DNA from: Flavobacterium sp. 140616W15 | Lineage (GTDB): Bacteria > Bacteroidota > Bacteroidia > Flavobacteriales > Flavobacteriaceae | DNA: 64,000 nt | Assembly (NCBI RefSeq): GCF_003668995.1 | Contig: NZ_CP033068.1 | Span: 1,240,001 to 1,304,000, forward strand | Direction: 5' to 3' | In this document: piece by piece, positions 47,042 through 55,082 of the stretch | Layout of the letters: each line of letters begins with the position of its first letter | Position numbering within the stretch: position 1 is the stretch's first letter | The notes under the pieces: model-generated | The model's database searches: none | The model's input: only the letters and a program-made list of their open reading frames with translations | Told to the model about the DNA's origin: nothing | Program-made: the position numbers and the translations under genes

Positions 47042-47785
47042 ATGCTTTTTAGATTTCCGTTCATTACCTTATTCAGTATCATAATTTTTTTGTTTAACAC
47101 AACTTTAAGCGCTCAAACGCAACATACTTTTAGCGGTTGGAATGCCGCCTTTTTTACTTACAAATTAGATAATAAATTTAGTGTACATTTTGATGGACAG
47201 GTGAGGAGTACAGATAAATTAGAAGATACTCAATCTTTTATTATACGTGCAGGTTTGAATTATAATATAAAAAATAACATGACTACTACAATTGGTTATG
47301 CTTATATCGGGAACAATAGAACTGTTATGGATATTGATGGTTGGGTTCCAGAACATAGAATATGGGAACAATTTATTTTTAACCAACAGTTTACATCAAA
47401 TAATCGTCCAGTGAGTTTGCAACATCGTTTTAGATTAGAACAGCGTTTCATGGGGCAACCTACGATTGATCAAAACGAACTAGTAACTGATAGTTATGAT
47501 TTTGCGCAACGATTGCGTTATTTTACCCGTTCTATATTTCCACTTTCACCAACAACAAGTTTTACAAATGGCGCTTTTGTAGCCTTGCAAAATGAAGTAT
47601 TTGTGAATGTAGAAAACGCTCCCAATGGCAAGTTTTTTGATCAAAACAGAGCTTACTTAGCATTAGGCTGGAGAATAAGTCCAAAATTTGATATTGAAGC
47701 AGGGTATATGAATCAATTTGTTCTTGGTAAAAATAATAATACTGTTAATAATATAGTTCAATTAGCAGCTTATGTAAGGTTGTAA
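47042..47785 (+). CDS. DUF2490 family outer-membrane-like protein
   Basis: A 247-residue exported protein (signal peptide ends ...TLSAQ). The family blocks FIIRAGLNYNIKNNMTTTIG, WEQFIFNQQFTS and LQHRFRLEQRFMG are present, as in DUF2490, a predicted beta-barrel of the outer membrane. The final FDIEAGYMNQFVLGKN and closing aromatic strand fit a barrel. Its function is unknown. It is divergent from the AraC gene. Confidence 0.82.
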   Translation: MLFRFPFITLFSIIIFLFNTTLSAQTQHTFSGWNAAFFTYKLDNKFSVHFDGQVRSTDKLEDTQSFIIRAGLNYNIKNNMTTTIGYAYIGNNRTVMDIDGWVPEHRIWEQFIFNQQFTSNNRPVSLQHRFRLEQRFMGQPTIDQNELVTDSYDFAQRLRYFTRSIFPLSPTTSFTNGAFVALQNEVFVNVENAPNGKFFDQNRAYLALGWRISPKFDIEAGYMNQFVLGKNNNTVNNIVQLAAYVRL

Positions 47786-48244
47786 ACGATTCCTTTCTTA
47801 GAAGTTCTGTAGTATTATTGCTTTAAAACTATTATTTTAAGAGTATGTGTTTCAAAAAGCTAACTTTTTAGTTTTTTTGATATTTGGCCTTTTTTTTGAG
47901 AATTTTTTCTTTCAAAAAAAGGTGTATCTTGCGAAGAATTAATAGCATATTATAATAATGACTACTTCAAATTTTTATTTAACAGATAATCACTTGATGT
48001 GCCTTTTGGGTACGTTGTTATACTTGCATGACGATACTTTCTTAAGAAGCTCAAAAGAGTTTATTCTTTAAGCCCTGTCAAAACTCTAGACAGGGACCCC
48101 TTTATTTAGACGGCTCAATTTATTTTAATCTTCAATTTTCATTTAGGACCATGGTATCATTGGATCCAAACTATAGAGCTATACGATATTTAATGATGAG
48201 TTATATATCATGCCTAATGAGAAATGAAGTAACGCAAGAAAGTT
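47786..48244. other. Intergenic region with a hairpin and a possible short ORF
   Basis: About 460 bases. CCCTGTC (48073-48079) pairs with GACAGGG (48089-48095), with T residues after. A 37-codon frame at 47959-48072 (begins MTTSNFYLTDNHLMCLLGTL) ends just before the hairpin and could be a small gene, but I have no further support. Confidence 0.35.
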
Positions 48245-48628
48245 ATGTCACAAAATATTATTTTAACAACAGGAATATACGATTTAATTAAAGATCATTT
48301 AAGAAGAAAGAAAGTAACAATAGAAGAGGAAATATTATTATTAGCTGAGCTTAAAAAAGCATCTCAGGTTTTAAGAAAAGATTTACCAGAAGATATTGTT
48401 TCTGTAAATAGAAAAGTAACTTACAAAGATCACACAAACAACGAAGAGAAAACAGTTGTGTTTGTAGGGCCTCAAAAAGTAAAAACGAGTAAAAATAAAA
48501 TTTCTATTCTTTCTGATGAAGGTATTGCAATGGTAGGGTACAAGGTAGGTAAACTTATAGAATGGCCTTCTAAGAAAGGCGATTTAAAACTAGAAATATT
48601 AAAAGTAGAAGAAGTAGAAATGGCTTAA
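48245..48628 (+). CDS. GreA/GreB-like transcription elongation factor domain protein
   Basis: A 127-residue protein with a short N-terminal helical part (EEILLLAELKKASQVLRKDL) and the C-terminal Gre/Rnk-type FKBP-like domain (VGPQKVKTSKNKISILSDEG, IAMVGYKVGKLIEWPSKKGD). It lacks the long coiled-coil finger of full GreA, so cleavage stimulation is uncertain. Binding to RNA polymerase is inferred from the domain. Its 3' end and terminator are duplicated 991 bases downstream. Confidence 0.82.
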   Translation: MSQNIILTTGIYDLIKDHLRRKKVTIEEEILLLAELKKASQVLRKDLPEDIVSVNRKVTYKDHTNNEEKTVVFVGPQKVKTSKNKISILSDEGIAMVGYKVGKLIEWPSKKGDLKLEILKVEEVEMA

Positions 48629-48696
48629 CACACTTTTAAAAATTAAAACATCCCAAAAGAACCTTTCTTTATGGGATGTTTTTTTTATTATCATAT
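48542..48696 (+). repeat. 155-bp direct repeat, copy 1 (3' end of the Gre-like gene plus terminator)
   Basis: From AAGGTAGGTAAACTTATAGA through the gene end and terminator to TATTATCATAT. The second copy at 49533-49686 differs by one substitution and one T. Confidence 0.95.
48645..48687 (+). terminator. Terminator of the Gre-like gene
   Basis: ACATCCC (48648-48654) pairs with GGGATGT (48673-48679) followed by T9. The same hairpin is in the second repeat copy near 49637-49677. Confidence 0.8.
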
Positions 48697-48700
48697 TTAA

Positions 48701-49369
48701 TTAATAGGGCCAAATAACATGCAAAGGTTTTTGCATCCAGGGGTATTTAATAATAGAAAATGAAAAGGGTGATTTGTGAATCAATAAGTCATAGGCTCTT
48801 TTATCAACAGTTAATTCCCAGCGTTCTTCTTTTTCTATAAGGATCCCATCTCGTACCAACCAATTTCCTCTAAATCCTAATATGGAGGTGTCTCCTACGT
48901 TTGGCCAATGGGAAATGGCGGCACTAATAAGTCCATTAATTAAATTTTTTTGATCTTCTGTAATAGTTATATTCTCTATCACAGGTGTTGTTATGGGTAA
49001 TCCGCACAATACTTTATTTAGAGGTAATGAGGTTTCTTCTGTTTTGGTTAACCCGGTGACAACATATTGCAAATAATGAACAGCATTTAATTGTGAACTA
49101 CTATCTTTAAATTGTTTTTTTTCTAATAAATCCAGTCTGTCTATTAACATTTCTATATAATTATTCAATAGTACAATACCTGCATTTTTAACCGTGATGA
49201 CATTTATATCTTTTTGAGGTGAAAGTATCTTTGAGTCCGTTTTCTGTTGAAATTTTGTTTTTGTATTTCGCATTGTATTTCCAGTATCATTTTTGACTGA
49301 ATAGGTATTACAAATCAAATATACTAAAACTCTTAAAATTAAAAACAGGTATAAATACCTAAAAAACAA
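48701..49369 (-). pseudogene. C-terminal fragment of a contractile-injection-system tape-measure protein
   Basis: The 222-codon frame ends with LCGLPITTPVIENITITEDQ, NGLISAAISHWPNVGDTSIL, GFRGNWLVRDGILIEKEERW and KYPWMQKPLHVIWPY, the conserved end of the CIS tape-measure family (phage-tail-like eCIS and Bacteroidota T6SS relatives). Full-length members are several times longer, and no other tail, sheath or baseplate gene lies nearby. The fragment begins right at one copy of a 155-bp repeat and ends at the other, so it was brought in as a trapped piece. It is unlikely to be functional. Confidence 0.72.
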
Positions 49370-49379
49370 TTCTTAAACT

Positions 49380-49619
49380 GTGGTATTAATAAATGAATAT
49401 TCCATTAGTCAATCTGAATGGACAGCATTATTACAATATATTAATTATCCAAATCAAAAATCAAAAATCAAATTATTTGCTTCAATTTATTATGCTCTGT
49501 TTGTGCTCCTTTTTTTTGCATCAAGTTTTCAAAAGGTAGGTAAACTTATAGACTGGCCTTCTAAGAAAGGCGATTTAAAACTAGAAATATTAAAAGTAGA
49601 AGAAGTAGAAATGGCTTAA
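49380..49619 (+). pseudogene. Junction ORF carrying the duplicated Gre-like C terminus
   Basis: The last 27 codons (VGKLIDWPSKKGDLKLEILK to the end) copy the end of the protein at 48245-48628. The first ~50 codons are unrelated. It lacks most of the Gre domain and is a by-product of the duplication. Confidence 0.7.
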
Positions 49620-49686
49620 CACACTTTTAAAAATTAAAACATCCCAAAAGAACCTTTCTTTATGGGATGTTTTTTTATTATCATAT
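49533..49686 (+). repeat. 155-bp direct repeat, copy 2
   Basis: Near-identical to 48542-48696 in the same orientation, with one base change (GAATGG to GACTGG) and one fewer T in the terminator tail. Confidence 0.95.
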
Positions 49687-49785
49687 CTTGATACAAATAC
49701 AGCATAAGGTTTCGCCGCTTCTAAAAGGCATTATAGTTAATTCTAATAATAGTATGCTCTAGATATTTTAAAAGCTTTTAAAGCC

Positions 49786-50298
49786 TTAATATGTAATTGC
49801 CGCAAAAATGGGATTCTCTTTTATTTTCTCTCTTCCATTTAAAAAGGAAAGTTCCATCAAAAAGTTGCATTGTACAATTTCGCCACCTAATTCAGTTACT
49901 AGATCACACATCGCTTTGGCAGTTCCGCCTGTGGCTAAAACATCATCGTGAATTAATACTTTGTCACCTTTTTTAATAGCATCAATATGTATTTCTAATG
50001 AATCGGTGCCGTATTCTAAGTCGAATTCTGCTGAAATAGTTTTAAAAGGAAGCTTTTTTGGTTTCCTTACAGGTACAAAACCTGCATTTAATTTTTGTGC
50101 AAGTAACATTCCGAAGAAAAAACCACGACTTTCAGCTCCAATTACCTTGTCTATTTTTTGACCTTCTAAAGAATCTAATAAAATTTTAAGCGATTCTTCC
50201 CTCGCAATGGGGTCATTTAGGAGTGGAGTGATGTCTTTGAATAAAATTCCTTCTTTTGGAAAGTCTTGAATATCACGTATATAATTTTTTATCTGCAT
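49786..50298 (-). CDS. apt: Adenine phosphoribosyltransferase
   Basis: A 170-residue purine salvage enzyme that makes AMP from adenine and PRPP. It shows the family start (IRDIQDFPKEGILFKDITPL), the adenine-binding region GAESRGFFFG and the PRPP-binding loop VLIHDDVLATGGTAKA, all intact. The length is typical. It is divergent from tRNA-Arg. Confidence 0.95.
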   Translation of the reverse strand: MQIKNYIRDIQDFPKEGILFKDITPLLNDPIAREESLKILLDSLEGQKIDKVIGAESRGFFFGMLLAQKLNAGFVPVRKPKKLPFKTISAEFDLEYGTDSLEIHIDAIKKGDKVLIHDDVLATGGTAKAMCDLVTELGGEIVQCNFLMELSFLNGREKIKENPIFAAITY

Positions 50299-50326
50299 TT
50301 TTTTTAATTTTTCTGTTATTTTTTGC

Positions 50327-50356
50327 TTGTTTATCTAACATTTGTTCTTATATTTG
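50327..50356 (+). promoter_or_regulatory. Promoter of tRNA-Arg
   Basis: TTG (50327-50329), 19-base spacer, TATATTTG (50349-50356), then GCACCCG, very like the tRNA-Val and rRNA promoters here. Confidence 0.8.
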
Positions 50357-50412
50357 CACCCGCAATGAGCACACAACAAAGCTACAAAAAAATAGCGGAA
50401 TTGTAAACAAAA

Positions 50413-50486
50413 GGCCTCGTGGCGCAACTGAATAGCGCACTTGATTACGGCTCAAGAGGTTACTGGTTTGAATCCAGTCGAGGTCA
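50413..50486 (+). tRNA. tRNA-Arg (anticodon ACG)
   Basis: The acceptor GGCCTCG pairs with CGAGGTC (one G-T). The anticodon stem CTTGA/TCAAG holds loop TTACGGC with anticodon ACG. The T-arm is ACTGGTTTGAATCCAGT. CCA is not encoded. Confidence 0.95.
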
Positions 50487-50490
50487 CAAA

Positions 50491-50525
50491 AAAATCCCAT
50501 TTCTTACGAAGTGGGATTTTTTTTT
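50491..50525 (+). terminator. Terminator after tRNA-Arg
   Basis: AAAATCCCA pairs with TGGGATTTT (50512-50520), followed by a T run. Confidence 0.85.
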
Positions 50526-50594
50526 ATCTTTGAAATTCACTATTTTTAATCCAAATGGCTTTATCTTTGAGTCTTTGGAAAATTGATATTCATT

Positions 50595-50999
50595 ATGGAA
50601 CAGAAAATACATCAGGGAAGAAACGTAAAACGTTTCAGAGAAATGCTTAACATAAAACAGGAAGCTTTAGCTTTTGATTTGGGAGAAGAATGGAACCAGA
50701 AGAAAATTTCTATGCTGGAGCAGAAAGATGTAATTGAAGATAGCCTGTTGAAACAAATATCAGCTGTATTAAGAATTCCAGTTGAAGCTTTTCAGAATTT
50801 TGATGAAGAACAAGCAATAAATTTTATTTCGAATAATTTCGATAATGGTGCAATTGGTTTTCAGAAGAATGATAATTGTACATTTAATACAATTGATAAA
50901 ATTGTTCAATTATATGATGAGAAAATTGCATTATATGAGCGTATGTTGAGAGAGAGAGATGAAATGATGGTGAAGCTTGAAAAATTAATCAATAAGTAA
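50595..50999 (+). CDS. XRE-type helix-turn-helix protein with C-terminal coiled coil
   Basis: A 134-residue protein. Residues ~8-65 form an XRE-like HTH (RNVKRFREMLNIKQEALAFD, QISAVLRIPVEAFQNF), and residues ~95-134 are charged and heptad-like (IALYERMLRERDEMMVKLEK), probably for dimerisation. I chose ATG 50595; the upstream extension adds only MIFI. It sits between tRNA-Arg and the Hachiman-type genes but has its own terminator, so it may be a separate regulator. Confidence 0.78.
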   Translation: MEQKIHQGRNVKRFREMLNIKQEALAFDLGEEWNQKKISMLEQKDVIEDSLLKQISAVLRIPVEAFQNFDEEQAINFISNNFDNGAIGFQKNDNCTFNTIDKIVQLYDEKIALYERMLRERDEMMVKLEKLINK

Positions 51000-51026
51000 T
51001 TATTTATAGAAGATATATTAATTTAC

Positions 51027-51052
51027 AAAGAGACTTTCGAGTCTCTTTTTTT
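51027..51052 (+). terminator. Terminator after the HTH gene
   Basis: AAAGAGACT (51027-51035), loop TTCG, AGTCTCTTT (51040-51048), then T residues. Confidence 0.85.
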
Positions 51053-51370
51053 GTTTTAATAGTATTTGCGAAGTCCAAAGACATTCGGACAGCTTTTCAT
51101 AAGAACTATTCGGAGAGCGGGTTTGCTATAGAGTTACCAAGGCTAGACTTAAACCGTTAAAAATTTTATCTAATTAACTTAATTTGTTAAAATCATTTTG
51201 TAATTCAATATGAGTTTTATTTTATCATATAATTTTTCATAAAACATATTTAAATCAGGTGTTTTTACTAAGTTATTTATTCGAAATATAGTTGACTTTT
51301 GTCCTACTTATGGAAAACCGTAAAATATTATCTATGAAGAACTATATCTTCGTTCAAACTTAACTGATAT
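51053..51370. other. Intergenic region before the defence genes
   Basis: About 320 AT-rich bases. A TTTTG at 51297-51301 with TAAAATAT 19 bases later is a weak promoter candidate for hamA. The stretch 51110-51175 (CGGAGAGCGGGTTTGCTATA and following) is less AT-rich than its surroundings and looks like leftover DNA, but I cannot identify it. Confidence 0.35.
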
Positions 51371-52066
51371 ATGAAAATAAACGTAATTGATAAAAAAAAA
51401 TATCCTGACTTATCATCAGTTTCTTCTTGCGAAATTAATTGCATACATATACAGATTAGTAATTTTAAACCAATTATTCAAGAATTTCAAAAAACTATTA
51501 CCGATACAAGCTGGATTAATGCACTTGATGAATTATCGAAAATGGCATTTAAAGCAAATGCAACAAAAACTATCGATAAGATAGTAAATGATATTATCGC
51601 TAAAGTAACAACCAGTCTTACTGTTGATATTGGGGAATATATTGTATCCTATGCTGCGCAAAGTGCATTAGAAATAGAATTTACTCATACTAAAATACCA
51701 TTGGCAGAATTGTTAAAAGAAAAAATATCTGGTAATCCTGGGTTTGATTTTCATTCAATAAGTTCAAATAAATATTTAATTTTTGGAGAAGCAAAGTTTA
51801 GTATGGAAGGAACACCTAGGGCTAAAGCTTTAGATCAAATCGGTCTTTTCATTAATGACCGCGATCATGCTGAATTGTTATGGTTGAAACCATTTTTGGA
51901 AAATGACACTATTACTCACATTGCTAATGGACATAAGGGCTACACTGCCGCTTTTTCATTTAATGGAAATAATGTTCTGACAATATTTAATAATGCCTTA
52001 AACTCAGATATAGTAAAAGAAGTAATAAAGCACAAAGAACTTTACCTAATAGCAGTTGAGATATGA
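51371..52066 (+). CDS. hamA: HamA, nuclease subunit of a Hachiman-type defence system
   Basis: A 231-residue protein of the DUF1837 / HamA family. The nuclease core is visible as Asp126 (GFDFHSIS) and GEAKF with Glu140 and Lys142, a D...ExK pattern. In Hachiman systems HamA is held by the helicase HamB and cuts DNA once HamB senses damaged or phage-derived DNA. The gene overlaps the helicase gene by 4 bases. AbpA-like proteins are the closest alternative name. Assignment relies on the motif and on the neighbouring helicase. Confidence 0.78.
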   Translation: MKINVIDKKKYPDLSSVSSCEINCIHIQISNFKPIIQEFQKTITDTSWINALDELSKMAFKANATKTIDKIVNDIIAKVTTSLTVDIGEYIVSYAAQSALEIEFTHTKIPLAELLKEKISGNPGFDFHSISSNKYLIFGEAKFSMEGTPRAKALDQIGLFINDRDHAELLWLKPFLENDTITHIANGHKGYTAAFSFNGNNVLTIFNNALNSDIVKEVIKHKELYLIAVEI

Positions 52067-54405
52067 TCAATGAACATTTTTTTAATACAAATTTCAAGAT
52101 AGAGATTATTGATGAAATTTTATATGATTTTCATAAAAACGGTCCTGTTGACCAAAATCATTTAGAAACACTATCCTATTTTAAAAAACTTCAACCAGAT
52201 TCTTTCAAAAAATACGAATCAAAATTGATGTTTTTAATGGGACTATTTTACAAGACTGATGAACCAAATTCATTTTTTGAAGCAATCTATAATTCTTATG
52301 CGCAGGCAATATTAGAAGATACTGGGCATAATTTTACACCTGTCCAAGCTGATGCATATAATTCAATTAAAAGGTTTACAAACTTTTCTTTCTCGGCTCC
52401 AACGAGTGCAGGAAAATCTTTTCTGTTTCAAGAAATTATCAAAGAATCTCGCGGTGATATTATTATTGTAATTCCTTCAAGAGCATTGCTTTCCGAATAT
52501 TTAATTAAAGTCAAGAAGCTTGTATCAAAAGAAACCCTTGTCTTAGCATTTATTGAAATAGTAAATACAAAACGAACAAAAAATCGGATTTTTATAATTA
52601 CTCCAGAAAGAGGAGAAGAGTTATTTAAGAATTTAGATAAATTAAATATTGAATTAATTTTATTAGATGAAGCTCAAATTTCAGAAGAAGGAATTAGAGG
52701 AATGAAATTTGATTCTTTTGTTCGGAGAGTTGATAAAAAATTAAATAATGTCAAGAAGGTTTTTACGCATCCTTTTGTAATAAATCCAGAAGCTCAGTTT
52801 TTAAAACATAATATTGAAAATAATACTGACTACGAGACATATAATCAAAAAACAGTTGGAAAAATCTATATAGAACATTTTAAAAATAAATTTAAATATT
52901 TTTCACCTTTTGAAGATAAAATTGGAGGAAAGAATGTTGATGGCAATATCATTAAAGAAATTATCCTAAAAAATGGAACTGCTTTAATTTTTATATCAAA
53001 ATCTAAAATCTATGATGGTAGTTTTATGGATACATATTCTGAATATGTCGATCTGTGTGAAGATATACAGAATGCAGAAGCCTTAACTTACATTAACAAA
53101 TTAGAAGAGTTTTTTGGAACAAAAAATGATAACGAAAAAAAATCATTATTAATTTATTTGATGAAGAAAGGGATTGTTATACATCATGGTTCAATTCCTT
53201 TAAAAGCAAGATTAATAATTGAGGATTTTGTAAACAACAAGCACGCAAAAATTTGCTTTTCAACCTCCACTTTAATACAAGGAATTAATATGCCTTTTGA
53301 TCTTGTTTGGATTAACAACTTCACATTTAATGGTAATGAAGATCAGAAAACTTTAAATCTGAAAAATTTAATAGGTAGAGCAGGCAGGACTACATTGGAA
53401 AATAATTCCTTTGATTATGGATATGTTGTGATCGAAAAAAAGAATAAAAAACTTTTTATTTCAAGATTAAATAAGGAGTCTTCTTTGTCAGAAACATCAG
53501 ATCTTGACATAGAAACTAATAGTAACAATGAAGACTTTGCTGATATAGTTGATGCAATTAGAAATGATACTTTTAATACTGAACTGCATTTAACGGAAAC
53601 ACAAATTGAAAGAATAAACAATTCAAATATTGAAGAAGATATTAAATTCATTTTAGATAATTTTTTAAATGCAGAATCAAAACCTTTAACAGTTAAAGAA
53701 TATTATCATCTAAAGGAATCCAAAAGGAAAAAAGTAAAAAAATCATTTGAAAATATTTATAAAGTTCACTTGCGAAGACAAGATTTGACAATGGGTGAAA
53801 AAAATGTACTAAGCACCTCAATTCCTGTTTTGCTATGGTTGATACAAGGAAAATCATTCGCAGAAATTATTTCTTTAAGATATGCATTTCTTTCAGAGAA
53901 GGATTTTCGAAGAAAATCTCGTAAGCAACTTATTAACAAAGAAATATCGTTAAAGGAATATCGAAAATTACTAAAAGAAAAACAAGTTCGATATTCTTGT
54001 ATAGCAAACACTTTGCCTGATATTAATTTTAAAAAGGGAGTTCCATTATTTTCGAACAATACGCATCTAGATGATGTTGATTTTGATAAAGTTGTTTATG
54101 ACACATACGATTATATTGACAAAGTTTTATCGTTATCAATAAAAGATCCTGTTTCTAGTGTGTTTATTTTATATTATCAGAAGACAAGAGATAATAGGGC
54201 AATTGTATTGAGTAATTATATAAAATATGGTACAAATGACGATACTGAAATTTGGATGTTGAAGTACGGATTTACCTTTGATGAAATTGATGAATTAAAG
54301 AAATATATTCAAAAAATTGATGAAACCGAAATTATATTTAAAGAATCAATAAGCGAATATATATTAGATGAAGATAACTACAAACTGATTGAAAGATATT
54401 TATAA
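52063..54405 (+). CDS. hamB: HamB, DExD/H helicase subunit of a Hachiman-type defence system
   Basis: A 780-residue superfamily-2 helicase. Walker A is APTSAGKS (residues 112-119). The DEAD-type box reads DEAQ at 202-205, unusual in its last residue. The later motifs FSTSTLIQGINMPF and LIGRAGRT are intact. The C-terminal ~300 residues are Lys-rich and unassigned. Overlap with hamA (ATGA) implies coupled translation and a complex. Hachiman HamB proteins are of this general size. Confidence 0.8.
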   Translation: MINEHFFNTNFKIEIIDEILYDFHKNGPVDQNHLETLSYFKKLQPDSFKKYESKLMFLMGLFYKTDEPNSFFEAIYNSYAQAILEDTGHNFTPVQADAYNSIKRFTNFSFSAPTSAGKSFLFQEIIKESRGDIIIVIPSRALLSEYLIKVKKLVSKETLVLAFIEIVNTKRTKNRIFIITPERGEELFKNLDKLNIELILLDEAQISEEGIRGMKFDSFVRRVDKKLNNVKKVFTHPFVINPEAQFLKHNIENNTDYETYNQKTVGKIYIEHFKNKFKYFSPFEDKIGGKNVDGNIIKEIILKNGTALIFISKSKIYDGSFMDTYSEYVDLCEDIQNAEALTYINKLEEFFGTKNDNEKKSLLIYLMKKGIVIHHGSIPLKARLIIEDFVNNKHAKICFSTSTLIQGINMPFDLVWINNFTFNGNEDQKTLNLKNLIGRAGRTTLENNSFDYGYVVIEKKNKKLFISRLNKESSLSETSDLDIETNSNNEDFADIVDAIRNDTFNTELHLTETQIERINNSNIEEDIKFILDNFLNAESKPLTVKEYYHLKESKRKKVKKSFENIYKVHLRRQDLTMGEKNVLSTSIPVLLWLIQGKSFAEIISLRYAFLSEKDFRRKSRKQLINKEISLKEYRKLLKEKQVRYSCIANTLPDINFKKGVPLFSNNTHLDDVDFDKVVYDTYDYIDKVLSLSIKDPVSSVFILYYQKTRDNRAIVLSNYIKYGTNDDTEIWMLKYGFTFDEIDELKKYIQKIDETEIIFKESISEYILDEDNYKLIERYL

Positions 54406-54493
54406 AGAAACCATAGTAATGGCTTTACCAAATCTTGCATGAAACACATATAAATAGCCTAAAGTGGCTATTTCTTAACTAAAAACCGAAAAA

Positions 54494-54871
54494 ATGAGCT
54501 TAAAAATTTACAGCGTGAATAATTCAAACAATCCTGAAAGTGAGATTATTAGATTCAAAACTTCAACAAAAATTAATTTAAAAGGATATGCACTAATAGA
54601 TAAGACATTTAGTGATGAAGGCAAAGTTTCCAATGAATTTCGACATATTTTTATTTTTCCAGACCTTGAAGTAAACCCAGGCGAATTCGTCAGGTTATAT
54701 ACAGGGAAGGGAAAATATAAAAAAGAAAAACATTACAAAGACAAACATCTTATACATTTTCTTTATTGGAATTCTGAAGAATGTGTATGGAACGACAAAG
54801 GTGGCGATACTGCAACTTTAATTACATATAATGTGGTTGATAGCAAAGTAGTCCCGGCGGTTGAAAAATAG
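54494..54871 (+). CDS. Lamin-tail-domain protein next to the Hachiman genes
   Basis: A 125-residue protein that consists almost entirely of one lamin tail (LTD) Ig-like domain: INLKGYALIDKTFSDE, FIFPDLEVNPGEFVRLYTG and VWNDKGGDTATLITYN are the characteristic strands. No signal peptide. It starts 88 bases after hamB in the same direction and may be co-transcribed. LTDs bind DNA or proteins in several settings. A role in defence is inference from position. Confidence 0.65.
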   Translation: MSLKIYSVNNSNNPESEIIRFKTSTKINLKGYALIDKTFSDEGKVSNEFRHIFIFPDLEVNPGEFVRLYTGKGKYKKEKHYKDKHLIHFLYWNSEECVWNDKGGDTATLITYNVVDSKVVPAVEK

Positions 54872-54913
54872 AACTAAAAACGTAATGTGATACTGAAATT
54901 TAAAAGCTAAAAT

Positions 54914-55048
54914 CCCGATCGCGCGGATTTGTAATCCGTGCCCACAAAGTATATCTCAACAGATTAAAAAAAATCTAGTTTTTATTAATATAGGAACGGG
55001 CACGGAAAGAATTTCCGCGCTATCGTTGCGCATATCTGAGCGATCGGG
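54914..55048 (+). repeat. Palindromic interspersed repeat, copy 1
   Basis: Begins CCCGATCG and ends CGATCGGG (perfect 8-bp terminal inverted repeats). Inside is the imperfect palindrome GCGGATTTGTAATCCG. A related 140-bp copy in the same orientation lies at 58918-59057. It resembles REP-like elements mobilised by RAYT transposases. Confidence 0.75.
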
Positions 55049-55082
55049 TTTAACGGTACAGAATAGAGTTGTTTTCATAATT

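Noticed and set aside
48701..49369. A functional CIS gene cluster
   Set aside because: Only the C-terminal part of one tape-measure protein is present; no sheath, tube, baseplate or ATPase genes are in the window.
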